A stretch of 64,000 bases of DNA from NCBI GenBank assembly GCA_946546945.1, contig CAMNOU010000004.1, positions 62,001 to 126,000 on the forward strand. Reading direction: 5' to 3'. The stretch is from an uncultured Lachnospiraceae bacterium (lineage in GTDB: Bacteria; Bacillota; Clostridia; Lachnospirales; Lachnospiraceae). Within the stretch, counting starts at the first letter, position 1. Every line of letters starts with the position of its first letter. Under the pieces are notes generated by a model. The model saw only the letters and a program-made list of their open reading frames with translations, made no database searches and was not told where the DNA came from. Made by a program: the position numbers and the translations under genes. Shown here in pieces: positions 45,074 to 55,647 of this stretch.

Positions 45074-46382
45074 CCATGAAACCGGTGACGATCCAGGACA
45101 ATGGATAAACGCCCATCAGAACACGAAAGTCGTGATGTACCGGAACAACGGTATTGATATAGACGATTCTCAAGATACATGTCCCGAATATGGTCAGGAC
45201 GGCGGGGACCAGGGATCTTCCCAGTCCCCGCAGCGCCGACCCGGTAATCTCATAGGAGCAGATCAGGAAATGAAACAGCTGCAGATAAAACAATCGGGTC
45301 GCCGCATACTGGGCCACAGCAGGATCTTCTGTGAAGATTCCGATAAAGAATCCCCGGTTGAGATAAATCAGGGTATTTAAGATCACAATGGAAATGACCG
45401 CACAGCTCATACCGATCGCATAGGCTCTCTGACAGCGGTCCCGTTTCCCGGCGCCCAGATTCTGACTGATGAATGTCATCACCGCAGAATTAAAGCCGTT
45501 CACAACAAAATAAGAAATATACTCAAAATTCAGAGCGATTGCGGAACCGGCCACAGCATCAGAACCAAAGCTGTTGATCGATGCCTGGATACACACATTA
45601 GCAATCGAAAAGACCATGCCCTGAATTCCTGCCGGTATCCCGATCTGAAGGATCCGTTTCAGCTGATTCTTCTCTATTCGCAATTCTTTCCTTCTTAACC
45701 TCATGTTCCCGCCTGCATGCTGCAAAAAATATAGAATCATTACAGCACTCACCGCATTCGAGATGGATGTGGCAATCGCTACTCCGGCCACCCCCATATG
45801 AAATACAATAACAAAAACGATATTCAGGCATGCGTTCAATACTCCTGATACAATCAGACAGTACAGAGGTCTTCTGGTATCTCCGGCACTCCTTAAGATT
45901 GCGGCCCCAAAATTGTAGACCATAATAAAGGGCATGCCGATGCAGTAAATCCGCAGATAGATCGCCGCCATTCCAATGACATTATCGGGAGTCGACAACA
46001 GCAGAAGCAATGGCTTCGCAATCAGAATGCCCAAAATCATGAGGCCTGTCCCGCTGATCACCGCCAGAAGCATTGATGTATGTACCGCAGCACCAATCCG
46101 GTTCTCTTCTCCCTTCCCTATACAATGCGCGATCACTACATTGCTGCCGACCGAAATACCTACAAACAGATTAATCAGCAGTCCCACGACCGGAGCGTTC
46201 GCTCCGACCGCCGCCAGAGCCTGACTGCTGGCGAACCGCCCTACTACCGCAACATCTACTGCGTTGAACAGCTGCTGGAGGATACTCCCTGCAGCCAGGG
46301 GCAGCGCAAAAAGCAGCATTTTTCTTAACATCGGTCCATTCAGCATGTCCATGGAAGCTGCTTTTGACTTTCCCGTCTTCAT
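45012..46382 (-). CDS. MATE-family efflux transporter
   Basis: Cation-coupled multidrug exporter of 456 aa with 12 predicted helices in two six-helix halves. Typical stretches are MLLFALPLAAGSILQQLFNAVDVAVVGRF near the N-terminus, SVGSNVVIAHCIGKG and, at mid-protein, PAGIQGMVFSIANVCIQ. AAGGTG lies 7 nt before the ATG. Its last 20 codons overlap the end of the convergent ABC subunit 2 gene. Confidence 0.92.
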   Translation of the reverse strand: MKTGKSKAASMDMLNGPMLRKMLLFALPLAAGSILQQLFNAVDVAVVGRFASSQALAAVGANAPVVGLLINLFVGISVGSNVVIAHCIGKGEENRIGAAVHTSMLLAVISGTGLMILGILIAKPLLLLLSTPDNVIGMAAIYLRIYCIGMPFIMVYNFGAAILRSAGDTRRPLYCLIVSGVLNACLNIVFVIVFHMGVAGVAIATSISNAVSAVMILYFLQHAGGNMRLRRKELRIEKNQLKRILQIGIPAGIQGMVFSIANVCIQASINSFGSDAVAGSAIALNFEYISYFVVNGFNSAVMTFISQNLGAGKRDRCQRAYAIGMSCAVISIVILNTLIYLNRGFFIGIFTEDPAVAQYAATRLFYLQLFHFLICSYEITGSALRGLGRSLVPAVLTIFGTCILRIVYINTVVPVHHDFRVLMGVYPLSWIVTGFMVILAYVMVWRRQGAPIQRLP

Positions 46383-46434
46383 TTTTCTTCACCTTCTTAT
46401 CTCTTCCTCACTGTGAAAAACAGGCACACTTCTT

Positions 46435-47064
46435 CTAATTATCCAGCCGGTTCATCACCATCTCAAAAATACGGTCCGTGAGTGCCTCGCCCTCCCCGAT
46501 CATGCGGCGCGCCTGTTCATTCAGGGCCGCGGCCGTCTCCCGGTCTTTCATGGACTTTGTATTGATAAATACATTCAGAGAGGCTCCTTTTAAGGCGGCC
46601 TGCGCAAAGACCGCTGCAGCCCCCGCGTCACTGACAGCCATCACACTGCCCTTTTCAGCCACTTCTTCAATCAGCCGGATCACATCTGTCACCGTTTCCA
46701 TGATCCGGAGCGGAGCGATGCTTGCGTCATACAGCACAGTTTTCATCACTTCTTCTCTGTGCGCAATTTCCTCCGGCATCGTCTTCGGCAGACCATACGC
46801 CTTCGCAAGCGGTTGAAACGCCTCTGCATCCGCATCTGCCAGCGCCGTCAATTCCTTCCGTTTCTTCTCAGAATCTTTTAAAATCCGCCGGATATCCTCC
46901 TCATAGGCGGCATATTTTTTCTTTCCCGTGGTCAGATTCGCCACCATAGAGGCCAGCGCAGCCGCAAGCGCTCCGACCGCCGCACTCGCGCCCCCGCCGC
47001 CCGGCACCGGTGCGGCACTCGACAATTCCTCAAGAAAATCCGTAAAATTTTTGTCTAACATCAT
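46435..47064 (-). CDS. Cyclodeaminase/cyclohydrolase family protein (FTCD C-terminal-like)
   Basis: All-alpha protein of 209 aa. Its glycine-rich APVPGGGGASAAVGALAAAL near residues 17-36 is the hallmark of formiminotetrahydrofolate cyclodeaminase and FchA methenyl-THF cyclohydrolase. It should act on a folate one-carbon adduct, either deaminating 5-formimino-THF or hydrolysing methenyl-THF; which one cannot be told from this sequence. No histidine-degradation or formate-THF ligase gene is adjacent. GGGGAG lies 9 nt before the ATG. It starts 20 bp after the radical SAM gene, so the two form an operon. Confidence 0.88.
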   Translation of the reverse strand: MMLDKNFTDFLEELSSAAPVPGGGGASAAVGALAAALASMVANLTTGKKKYAAYEEDIRRILKDSEKKRKELTALADADAEAFQPLAKAYGLPKTMPEEIAHREEVMKTVLYDASIAPLRIMETVTDVIRLIEEVAEKGSVMAVSDAGAAAVFAQAALKGASLNVFINTKSMKDRETAAALNEQARRMIGEGEALTDRIFEMVMNRLDN

Positions 47065-47083
47065 CGTACGATTCTCCCCTTTC

Positions 47084-47962
47084 TCACAGGCTTCTCATTT
47101 GTTCTCTGCGCAGGCGCAGCCTGTCCTCCCCCTGCTTCTCCAGACCCTTTTCCAGAGCAGCCAGGAGCTGATCCTTTTCCTCCGGCAGATGCCCGAATAC
47201 CGGCATCATATTCGATACATTCGTCGCATCCAGAATCGTGGAAATCTTTAGCGTATCAATAAAGTGATACAATTCCCGAATCTTCTCTGTCTCCGTCGCC
47301 TCCGCAAACTCCCCCTGTCTTACCTCTTCCATCAGTGGCGTATCCGGAAAAATACTTAATCCGGAAGCCAGCACGCGTGCCGGAGAAAGCCGGTTTAAGA
47401 CCTCCGCTGTTTTCTGTGCATGCCCCAGTCCGTAGTCATGTCCGCCCAGTCCGTACAGAAAAATCACCGAATAGCGCAAGCCCGCCTGATCCATCTTGGA
47501 AAGCTGCTCCACGATATCCGAAGCCCGGTAACCCTTGTTCATTTTTTCAAGAACCGCATCATCGCCGGACTCGATTCCGAAGATCATCATATCATAGCCC
47601 ATCTCTTTTAAGGCTTTCAGTTGCTCAACACTCTTATTCCTGACGCTGTCGACCCGGCCATACCCTCCGACAGTCACTTCCCACGGCAGATACTCCCGAA
47701 TCAGTTCCATGATTCGCTTCAGCCTTTCATAAGAAAGGACAAACGGGTCTGCTCCCTGCAGAAAAATCCTGTGAACTTGCAGTCCTTCATCCCGGATCTC
47801 CTTCAGATCCTCTATGATTTCACTCTCCGGAGAGACCGCAAACGCAGCCTCCTTGAAAAACGTGCAGAACCTGCACTTATTATGTGAACACCCTTTCGTC
47901 ACCTGCAGAAAACAGGAATAAAGCTCATATGGCGGCCTGACGATTCCGCATGAAAAATGCAT
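47084..47962 (-). CDS. Radical SAM protein (function unassigned)
   Basis: The cluster-binding motif CSHNKCRFC (CxxxxCxxC spacing, unlike the usual CxxxCxxC) lies near residue 22. An Elp3-type barrel follows, with IFLQGADPF, GGYGRVDS and DMMIFGIESGDD. The ATG at 47962 gives 292 aa and the natural start MHFSCGIVRPPYE. The frame is open 40 codons further upstream without family-like sequence. Substrate unknown. Similar proteins are common in Clostridia as stand-alone Elp3-like enzymes. Confidence 0.85.
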   Translation of the reverse strand: MHFSCGIVRPPYELYSCFLQVTKGCSHNKCRFCTFFKEAAFAVSPESEIIEDLKEIRDEGLQVHRIFLQGADPFVLSYERLKRIMELIREYLPWEVTVGGYGRVDSVRNKSVEQLKALKEMGYDMMIFGIESGDDAVLEKMNKGYRASDIVEQLSKMDQAGLRYSVIFLYGLGGHDYGLGHAQKTAEVLNRLSPARVLASGLSIFPDTPLMEEVRQGEFAEATETEKIRELYHFIDTLKISTILDATNVSNMMPVFGHLPEEKDQLLAALEKGLEKQGEDRLRLRREQMRSL

Positions 47963-48252
47963 TCTCCCACACTCTCCCTTCTTCCATTTTACTCTTTGCA
48001 GTGTTCCTATTATAGCACAGAACCAACATACTATCCATCCGGTTATCAAAATCCTGGAAACGTTCTTTTGCTTGTATTTCAAGTCGTATCCCTTTCATCT
48101 TCAAGAGAAAAACGTATGGTGTTTTGCACAAAGCAAATGGAATTCTATCATTTCAATAATGCATCATTGAAAATTCATTTTGACATTACCTTCCGATTGT
48201 TTGCTGTTACAATACAATCCATCAAAGATGATTTTTTAAAGGAGGAATTATC
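47963..48252. other. Intergenic region between the radical SAM gene and the pseudogene
   Basis: No gene seen. It must hold the promoter of the radical SAM operon on the minus strand. Its right end carries the original translation start of the decayed gene, with AAAGGAGG at about 48239-48246. A TTTGACAT and a TACAAT are present near 48180-48216, but the spacing (about 22 nt) is too long to call a promoter. Confidence 0.5.
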
Positions 48253-48952
48253 ATGAGATAAAGAGGAAAAAGAATACATGCCGAATTTTGTCGGTGAAGA
48301 TTATCAGGAACTGGCTTACCTGATGGGCAAAGATGTCTGCGAGAAACTCGGCGGTCAGAGCAATGTCATCATTCTGCGCGGAATCGAGGCAGCCAGTTCC
48401 TCTCAGCAGAGAACTGCCGGTTTTGAACAGGCGATAGCTGAATATGATGGCATCACGATCGTTGACTCCCAGAGCGCGAACTATGACCAGGATACGGCGG
48501 CCGGAAAAATGGCCAATATCATTCAGTCCCACAGTGATATCGATGCCGCTCTGTGCTGCAACGACCTTATGGCTTGCGGCGCTGTAAACGACTTAAAAGA
48601 AAACGGGAAAAAGGTCGGCGGAGATGACGGTATCCTCGTGGCAGGACTGGACGGAAACCTGCTGGCGTTAGAATCCATAGAAGCCAGCGAAATCTACGGC
48701 ACCCTGTATGACTGGTGCTTGCTGCAGGGTTACATCTCTGTCGTTCAGGCCTATGACCTGATTCAGGGAAAAGAAGTGCCTGAAGAAACCCTGACTGTCG
48801 GAACCGTCATCACTGCTGATAACGTCAGCGATTATATCCCCCACGGAAAAGAGCTCGCTGCCTGGGATATGGGTTCTCCGATCGGAGAAGTCTCTGACTA
48901 TATGAAGGCGTTCCTGGACAGCGGCTTTGAGCAAAATGGGATGAAACGATAG
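48253..48952 (+). pseudogene. Truncated sugar-type ABC substrate-binding protein (RbsB-like) pseudogene
   Basis: A strong AAAGGAGG and ATG at 48253 run straight into AGA TAA. One frame over, an open stretch from 48257 encodes about 231 residues. It matches the second half of a periplasmic-binding-protein type 1 fold: MPNFVGEDYQELAYLMGK, CCNDLMACGAVNDLKENG and AGLDGN. The signal peptide and first lobe are missing. The simplest reading is a deletion that fused the start codon to the middle of the gene out of frame. The stop codon touches the first repeat of the CRISPR array. Confidence 0.8.
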
Positions 48953-51900
48953 ACATCAACCCACACACCCCTCCACGGGGTGTGACATTTTTCAGCGTCC
49001 AGCAGAAAATCAGAGTCATATTTCAATCCACACACCCCTCCACGGGGTGTGACGACAGCCAATGTTCCCTTTTCCCACTATGACACTTATTTCAATCCAC
49101 ACACCCCTCCACGGGGTGTGACTACATCGCAGTCTACGTCGCATTCCGAAAATGAGATTTCAATCCACACACCCCTCCACGGGGTGTGACGATTATGCCT
49201 ACAAAATCGCAAACATGGGTGATATTTCAATCCACACACCCCTCCACGGGGTGTGACAAGGCTTGGCAGGACTCTGCTCATGGTAAATGTGCTATTTCAA
49301 TCCACACACCCCTCCACGGGGTGTGACCGGAAAGTATACTACGAGATTGCACAGCAAATATATTTCAATCCACACACCCCTCCACGGGGTGTGACAATAT
49401 TGGGTATGCACAGATAGTGGATATCAATGCATTTCAATCCACACACCCCTCCACGGGGTGTGACGACGATTCTGCGAGGTGTAGAGGAAGACAGAGCATT
49501 TCAATCCACACACCCCTCCACGGGGTGTGACGGTAGAAAGGTACTTAGCATGTGCCTGTGACACACAATTTCAATCCACACACCCCTCCACGGGGTGTGA
49601 CTTGTTGTTTTTGTGGTTTCATCTGCTGCATGTCATTTCAATCCACACACCCCTCCACGGGGTGTGACACTTCGAGAAGAGTGCCGCTCTGTTTGCGGCA
49701 ACATTTCAATCCACACACCCCTCCACGGGGTGTGACTCGTACAGACCTTATGTATGGTACAGATGTCAGAATTTCAATCCACACACCCCTCCACGGGGTG
49801 TGACTGAAAACCCCACGGAGTTAACCCGAGTTAGATGTATTTCAATCCACACACCCCTCCACGGGGTGTGACAAATGACCTTGCGGAAAAACAAGCGTTC
49901 ATCTCAATTTCAATCCACACACCCCTCCACGGGGTGTGACTGACCATCTGGCACATATCTATCGTGGGCATATGATTTCAATCCACACACCCCTCCACGG
50001 GGTGTGACGCATTCTGCTGTCAACCTTACTGCTGTCATCTAAATTTCAATCCACACACCCCTCCACGGGGTGTGACAAATGCGGATGACGCCTGGAACCA
50101 GATGCTGGCAATTTCAATCCACACACCCCTCCACGGGGTGTGACACGCACATTCCGAAACTGTTGATGCGCTAAAGATTTCAATCCACACACCCCTCCAC
50201 GGGGTGTGACAATAAGCATGTGCGTCTAACTGCCACTGGCCAAGTATTTCAATCCACACACCCCTCCACGGGGTGTGACTTTCGATCTTTACGCCCTCCA
50301 TAAAGATGACCTTTATTTCAATCCACACACCCCTCCACGGGGTGTGACAAGATGCTGTCAAAGCTCGGAAGACAGCGGAAAAGATTTCAATCCACACACC
50401 CCTCCACGGGGTGTGACTCCATTGGTATATATCGTTGATAGAAATAATGGGATTTCAATCCACACACCCCTCCACGGGGTGTGACCAAATCGCACAGCAT
50501 TATTACATTTAAGGATGCTATATTTCAATCCACACACCCCTCCACGGGGTGTGACTGCACTGGCTTTGATCTGTTTCAGGTTGTTTCTTAAAATTTCAAT
50601 CCACACACCCCTCCACGGGGTGTGACACCAAAAAGCACTTGGCAGCAGCCCGGATGTTGATTTCAATCCACACACCCCTCCACGGGGTGTGACAAATCTG
50701 TGCTCTTACAATTGATGATCTTGACGATTTCAATCCACACACCCCTCCACGGGGTGTGACACAGACCACCTGTCTTTTTTATACCAATTTTTAAGATTTC
50801 AATCCACACACCCCTCCACGGGGTGTGACTGATAAGGGCGGTATGGTCAGATTCAACCCATTTATTTCAATCCACACACCCCTCCACGGGGTGTGACTCT
50901 TATGTAATTGGATAGGGTTGTCTGTCTCGGCATTTCAATCCACACACCCCTCCACGGGGTGTGACATCAACATCGCGTTGTGAGTATGTCCGGAACTGTA
51001 TTTCAATCCACACACCCCTCCACGGGGTGTGACTATTGAGACAACTGTATATAATCTTAACGGAATTATTTCAATCCACACACCCCTCCACGGGGTGTGA
51101 CAGGTAACCCGGATGCGTATATCGCAATCATCGATATTTCAATCCACACACCCCTCCACGGGGTGTGACTGAATCTTTTCCGTTAATAGCCTTTGCAAAG
51201 TCTATTTCAATCCACACACCCCTCCACGGGGTGTGACGTGGTAAGCGGCCAAAAGTGCGCTACTATGTCCCATTTCAATCCACACACCCCTCCACGGGGT
51301 GTGACGTCAAGTAACCAGTTACTTAACGGTAATCTCGGGATTTCAATCCACACACCCCTCCACGGGGTGTGACCGCCTGCACTGCAGTATTAACGTCCGT
51401 GAGCTGCATTTCAATCCACACACCCCTCCACGGGGTGTGACAGCTTTCGTCAGCTTCTCATTGGTGACGTTCATATTTCAATCCACACACCCCTCCACGG
51501 GGTGTGACAGCATCAAAGATCTGTTTCATTTTTCCATTCCCATTTCAATCCACACACCCCTCCACGGGGTGTGACGCATACAAGATGGATCTGCCGTTGC
51601 GATTGTGGATTTCAATCCACACACCCCTCCACGGGGTGTGACGTTGCCCTCGTGATAAACGTTACCACGAGAGCAGGATTTCAATCCACACACCCCTCCA
51701 CGGGGTGTGACTATCATATTTTTCATCAACCTCATTCAACATATTTCAATCCACACACCCCTCCACGGGGTGTGACCGGCAACGAGCGAAAACACGCTAT
51801 ACGTGACGCAATTTCAATCCACACACCCCTCCACGGGGTGTGACCGGAGCCGGTGTCACTGTCGGGTCAGTCGTTGCCGATTTCAATCCACACACCCCTC

Positions 51901-53479
51901 CACGGGGTGTGACGATATGCAACATGATCAAACGAATGTCTTGTACAGAATTTCAATCCACACACCCCTCCACGGGGTGTGACAAAAAATGGATGAAATA
52001 AAAAGAAGATATGAACAATTTCAATCCACACACCCCTCCACGGGGTGTGACTTTGGACTCATACCAACCATATTTAATAAGCTGATTTCAATCCACACAC
52101 CCCTCCACGGGGTGTGACTTGTAAGCTTTTCGTTCGAAACATTCATAAAATATTTCAATCCACACACCCCTCCACGGGGTGTGACACCGGTCCGGACAGC
52201 CCGATCGGCAAGATTGCATTTCAATCCACACACCCCTCCACGGGGTGTGACAGACCCTGCCTTTTACATCCTTCGACAGCTGTCAATTTCAATCCACACA
52301 CCCCTCCACGGGGTGTGACTAGGCGGCGTCCGCAATCTTCGGCGCAATATAGCCAATTTCAATCCACACACCCCTCCACGGGGTGTGACAGGTTCTTACG
52401 ACGACTGGTCTGACCGTGACGCATTTCAATCCACACACCCCTCCACGGGGTGTGACAGCGCAACGCATATCATTCACCTCCTTTATGATATATTTCAATC
52501 CACACACCCCTCCACGGGGTGTGACTCAGTGAGGTGATTTAATGGATCTTTATACCAGAATTTCAATCCACACACCCCTCCACGGGGTGTGACCTGTCTC
52601 AGCAAAGCGTGACCGGTCCTGCTTAGATATTTCAATCCACACACCCCTCCACGGGGTGTGACTCATTCGTCAGGATTGTCGCTGACTGCACAAAAATTTC
52701 AATCCACACACCCCTCCACGGGGTGTGACGGCCCGCAAGACTTATATTTCCGAGCTGATTAACATTTCAATCCACACACCCCTCCACGGGGTGTGACATG
52801 CAAAACTCGTTATTCCAGGACGACTGCCAATGATTTCAATCCACACACCCCTCCACGGGGTGTGACTAATATCACGATTGAGCATCTAACTACAGGAGGA
52901 TTTCAATCCACACACCCCTCCACGGGGTGTGACTTCGTTAATTTCTACGGACCGATTGTTTGCAATCATTTCAATCCACACACCCCTCCACGGGGTGTGA
53001 CTAATATCGTCGAGCTTGCTGACGGGACAAAGATATTTCAATCCACACACCCCTCCACGGGGTGTGACCACTTCTCATTTTTACCATAACCGGATTATGA
53101 CCAATTTCAATCCACACACCCCTCCACGGGGTGTGACTATTTAGGCGTCTCAAAAACGGCGATTCTAAACACATTTCAATCCACACACCCCTCCACGGGG
53201 TGTGACCCTTTGCGGTACGGCGTTGTAAGACGGCGACAGCCATTTCAATCCACACACCCCTCCACGGGGTGTGACAGACGTCTTCTAATGTATTGATACT
53301 GTCTCTTTTATTTCAATCCACACACCCCTCCACGGGGTGTGACATTCATCATCCAGTGCGATTACATCCGCATCCGAATTTCAATCCACACACCCCTCCA
53401 CGGGGTGTGACCTGGTTAGGCGGCGGCGGTGCATCCGTTGGAATTATTTCAATCCACACACCCCTCCACGGGGTGTGAC
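48953..53479 (-). CRISPR. Type I-C CRISPR array, 67 repeats and 66 spacers
   Basis: I counted 67 copies of a 34-nt repeat at a mean period of 68 nt, with spacers of about 33-36 nt. In the transcribed (minus) orientation the repeat begins GTCACACCCC, forms an 8-bp hairpin around GTGGA and ends TGTGGATTGAAAT, the type I-C ending. Copies are nearly identical except the leftmost one (48953-48986), which differs at three positions in its last eight bases. That marks the old, leader-distal end. The leader and the newest spacers are on the right, next to cas2. Spacers look unique by eye. Confidence 0.97.
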
Positions 53480-53659
53480 GGCAAATATGCACAAACACAT
53501 ACATATTAATTTTCTTAAATACAGTCATCTTATCAATAGATGGAATAATTATTACCAACATATTAACAAGAGATTACATATTAAGTTTAAAAAAGTCAAA
53601 CAGAGCACCATTATGTAGTGCGAACTTAGCAGAAAAATCATGTACGCTTCTTCTTCGCA
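53480..53659 (-). promoter_or_regulatory. CRISPR leader
   Basis: AT-rich 180-bp non-coding stretch between cas2 and the first (newest) repeat, where the array promoter and the integration-directing sequences are expected. No promoter pair is clear enough to call. An inverted repeat, GTAGTGCGAA (53615-53624) and TTCGCACTAC (53654-53663), spans the cas2 stop codon with a 29-nt loop. Confidence 0.8.
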
Positions 53660-53950
53660 CTACAAGATAAGTAATCCTTCGGCCTGATACCCTTCCTTCT
53701 TTCCAAAATGCTCTATTTTTGATTTTGCCGAATTTCCAAGATTATAGAATCTTAAACTGTCTTTGTCCTTATCCATAATTTCCACTAGACGAGCCTGAAA
53801 CATTCGATATTGCCCAGCATCAAGTGAGCATTCAAAAACTGAATTCTGTACTCTTTGTCCATAGTTTACACATTCTTTTGCAATTTTTCTAAGTCGTTTT
53901 CTTCCCTCTGATGTCTCTGTATTTACATCATATGTCACAACAATTAACAT
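53660..53950 (-). CDS. cas2: CRISPR-associated endoribonuclease-fold protein Cas2
   Basis: Small ferredoxin-fold protein of 96 aa that forms the centre of the Cas1-Cas2 integrase. It starts MLIVVTYDVNTETSEGRKRL, the conserved first strand with its Asp, and has RVQNSVFECSLDAGQY. The ribosome-binding site is weak (GGAAGTG), with the cas1 stop 6 bp upstream. It is the last gene of the cas operon. Confidence 0.97.
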   Translation of the reverse strand: MLIVVTYDVNTETSEGRKRLRKIAKECVNYGQRVQNSVFECSLDAGQYRMFQARLVEIMDKDKDSLRFYNLGNSAKSKIEHFGKKEGYQAEGLLIL

Positions 53951-53956
53951 ATCATT

Positions 53957-54988
53957 TCACTTCCACAAAAACGGAGGATACCCATCGCTGTCACCGCGTA
54001 TATATCTTGCCAGCAACAGAGCCTGAACATACGGGATTAAACCCCATTTTAATTTTTCCTTCAAAAATGGATGAATAATAACCTCTTGCTTATGATTCTG
54101 CCACTCCTTTTGAACTTTCTTGCGTCCGTCATTACTTAATAATACTGCTCCGTTTTCCTGACATTCAAAATCTGAACCAGAAACCATTCGATTATTAATC
54201 ATAGTAATCACAAATCTGTCCGCAATACATGAGCGTAGTTCTTCCATCAAATCCAGCGCCAGAGAAATCCTTCCCGGCCTGTCTCTATGAAGAAAACCAA
54301 CATATGCATCCAACCCAACCATCTCAAGTGCAGATGCACAATCATTTCCCAACATGCTGTATACGAATGATAATAATGCATTTACGCGATCCAATGGAGG
54401 CCTTCGATTTCTGGATGCAAATTTAAAATCTTCTTTGTTTCGCAGAATCATATCGTCAAAACAATTGAAGTAAATAGTTGCTGCTGCACCCTCATATCCT
54501 CGCAATGACTCCAGATTCGTTTCAGTCATAATATCGCTTAACATATCTTTCAATTGCTTTGAAGATTCAGCAAACTTCTCTTCATTAATTCTATGTGCAT
54601 GATCTCTTTTCGTCCGATTTAAAACATGTCTGGAATTGCTGATTTTACCAAAAATAAAATTGCGTGCGATAAGACAGCTGCGTTCCTGGTCATCTGAAAT
54701 CCTATATTGTTCTTTTCGCAAAAGAACATTGCCGCTTGACATACCTGTAACGCGGCATAGGAAGCGCCCTCTTGGAGATAATAAAGCCATATTAATATGG
54801 TTTTGAGCACACTTACCCATAAGTGCGGGCGATGCACCGGCATACGAAAACAAAAAAACACTTTCTAATATGTGCAGTGGAAACCTGCCCACCTCATCTT
54901 TTCCAACGCTGATCACTATATTTTCACCATCCAAAGACGCATATGAATCTTCCAGTGTTACAAATAGTGTATTTAATAAATGTCGCAT
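53957..54988 (-). CDS. cas1: CRISPR-associated integrase Cas1 (type I-C)
   Basis: Metal-dependent integrase that inserts spacers at the leader-repeat junction. The 343-aa protein has catalytic Glu in LRGYEGAAATIYF, His in YVGFLHRDRPGR and Asp in LALDLMEELR. GGAG lies just before the ATG and overlaps the end of cas4. Confidence 0.97.
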   Translation of the reverse strand: MRHLLNTLFVTLEDSYASLDGENIVISVGKDEVGRFPLHILESVFLFSYAGASPALMGKCAQNHINMALLSPRGRFLCRVTGMSSGNVLLRKEQYRISDDQERSCLIARNFIFGKISNSRHVLNRTKRDHAHRINEEKFAESSKQLKDMLSDIMTETNLESLRGYEGAAATIYFNCFDDMILRNKEDFKFASRNRRPPLDRVNALLSFVYSMLGNDCASALEMVGLDAYVGFLHRDRPGRISLALDLMEELRSCIADRFVITMINNRMVSGSDFECQENGAVLLSNDGRKKVQKEWQNHKQEVIIHPFLKEKLKWGLIPYVQALLLARYIRGDSDGYPPFLWK

Positions 54989-55647
54989 GGTTTCTCCTGC
55001 AATTCTTCTCTAAGATATTTTTCTACGGAACGGTTTTTCAGCAAATCTGGGAGACATATTTCTTGAAGAGAACATGACTTACAGCCCTTCTTCGGTTTCA
55101 CCTTCGGCGTATATCCTCTCTTGTACAATTCATGCATCTCTTTCAATGCATTTCTAACCAGACTCCTGATCTCCTCAGAAAATTCTATTTCCTGCCGCCT
55201 TCTTGTCTCCCCATAATACAAGGCACCTTTCTTGACATCACAGCAAAACATTTCTTCCAGACAAATCGCCTGTGCGCATAATTGTGCAATATCTGAATGA
55301 TCAGATTTTGCCCGTCCTCTTTTGTATTCAATCGGATATGGTATCCAGAGTCCCTCCGTTTCCTTTAGAGGGACTCCGTTATCATCCGAATGGAATTCCA
55401 CAAGATCACATTCACCTGATACTCCAAGAGTATATGATTGAACTCTTAATGCACTGACTTTCAGGACATTCTTTCTGCGTTCCTGATAATCCTCTGAGTG
55501 CACCTTTTTATGCATCAACTCGCCTTCAACTGTTTTTACATTTTCAGCCCACTGCTGCTCGATATGAATCAGAGCCCACTGTCTTCGGCAAAACAGGAAA
55601 TGCTGTATGCCTGAAAGCTGCAAAAAATCTTCTTCTTTAAATGCCAT
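54973..55647 (-). CDS. cas4: CRISPR-associated exonuclease Cas4
   Basis: RecB-family Fe-S nuclease that trims prespacers and helps choose PAM and orientation. It has Cys in FLFCRRQWAL, catalytic GECDLVEF and IEYKRGR, and the C-terminal cluster Cys in GCKSCSLQEIC. The open frame starts at a TTG at 55653. The ATG at 55647 is preferred, with GGAG 7 nt upstream, giving 224 aa. It overlaps cas7c by 11 bp. Confidence 0.96.
   Translation of the reverse strand: MAFKEEDFLQLSGIQHFLFCRRQWALIHIEQQWAENVKTVEGELMHKKVHSEDYQERRKNVLKVSALRVQSYTLGVSGECDLVEFHSDDNGVPLKETEGLWIPYPIEYKRGRAKSDHSDIAQLCAQAICLEEMFCCDVKKGALYYGETRRRQEIEFSEEIRSLVRNALKEMHELYKRGYTPKVKPKKGCKSCSLQEICLPDLLKNRSVEKYLREELQEKPCDIY

Noticed and set aside
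48180-48216. TTGACA-like and TACAAT boxes upstream of the pseudogene
   Set aside because: Spacing of about 22 nt is too long for a sigma-A promoter.
49087-53561. Open frames across the CRISPR array encoding repeated peptides such as HTPWRGVWIEI and FNPHTPPRGV
   Set aside because: They are translations of the 34-nt repeat and change with every spacer. No ribosome-binding sites and no protein family.
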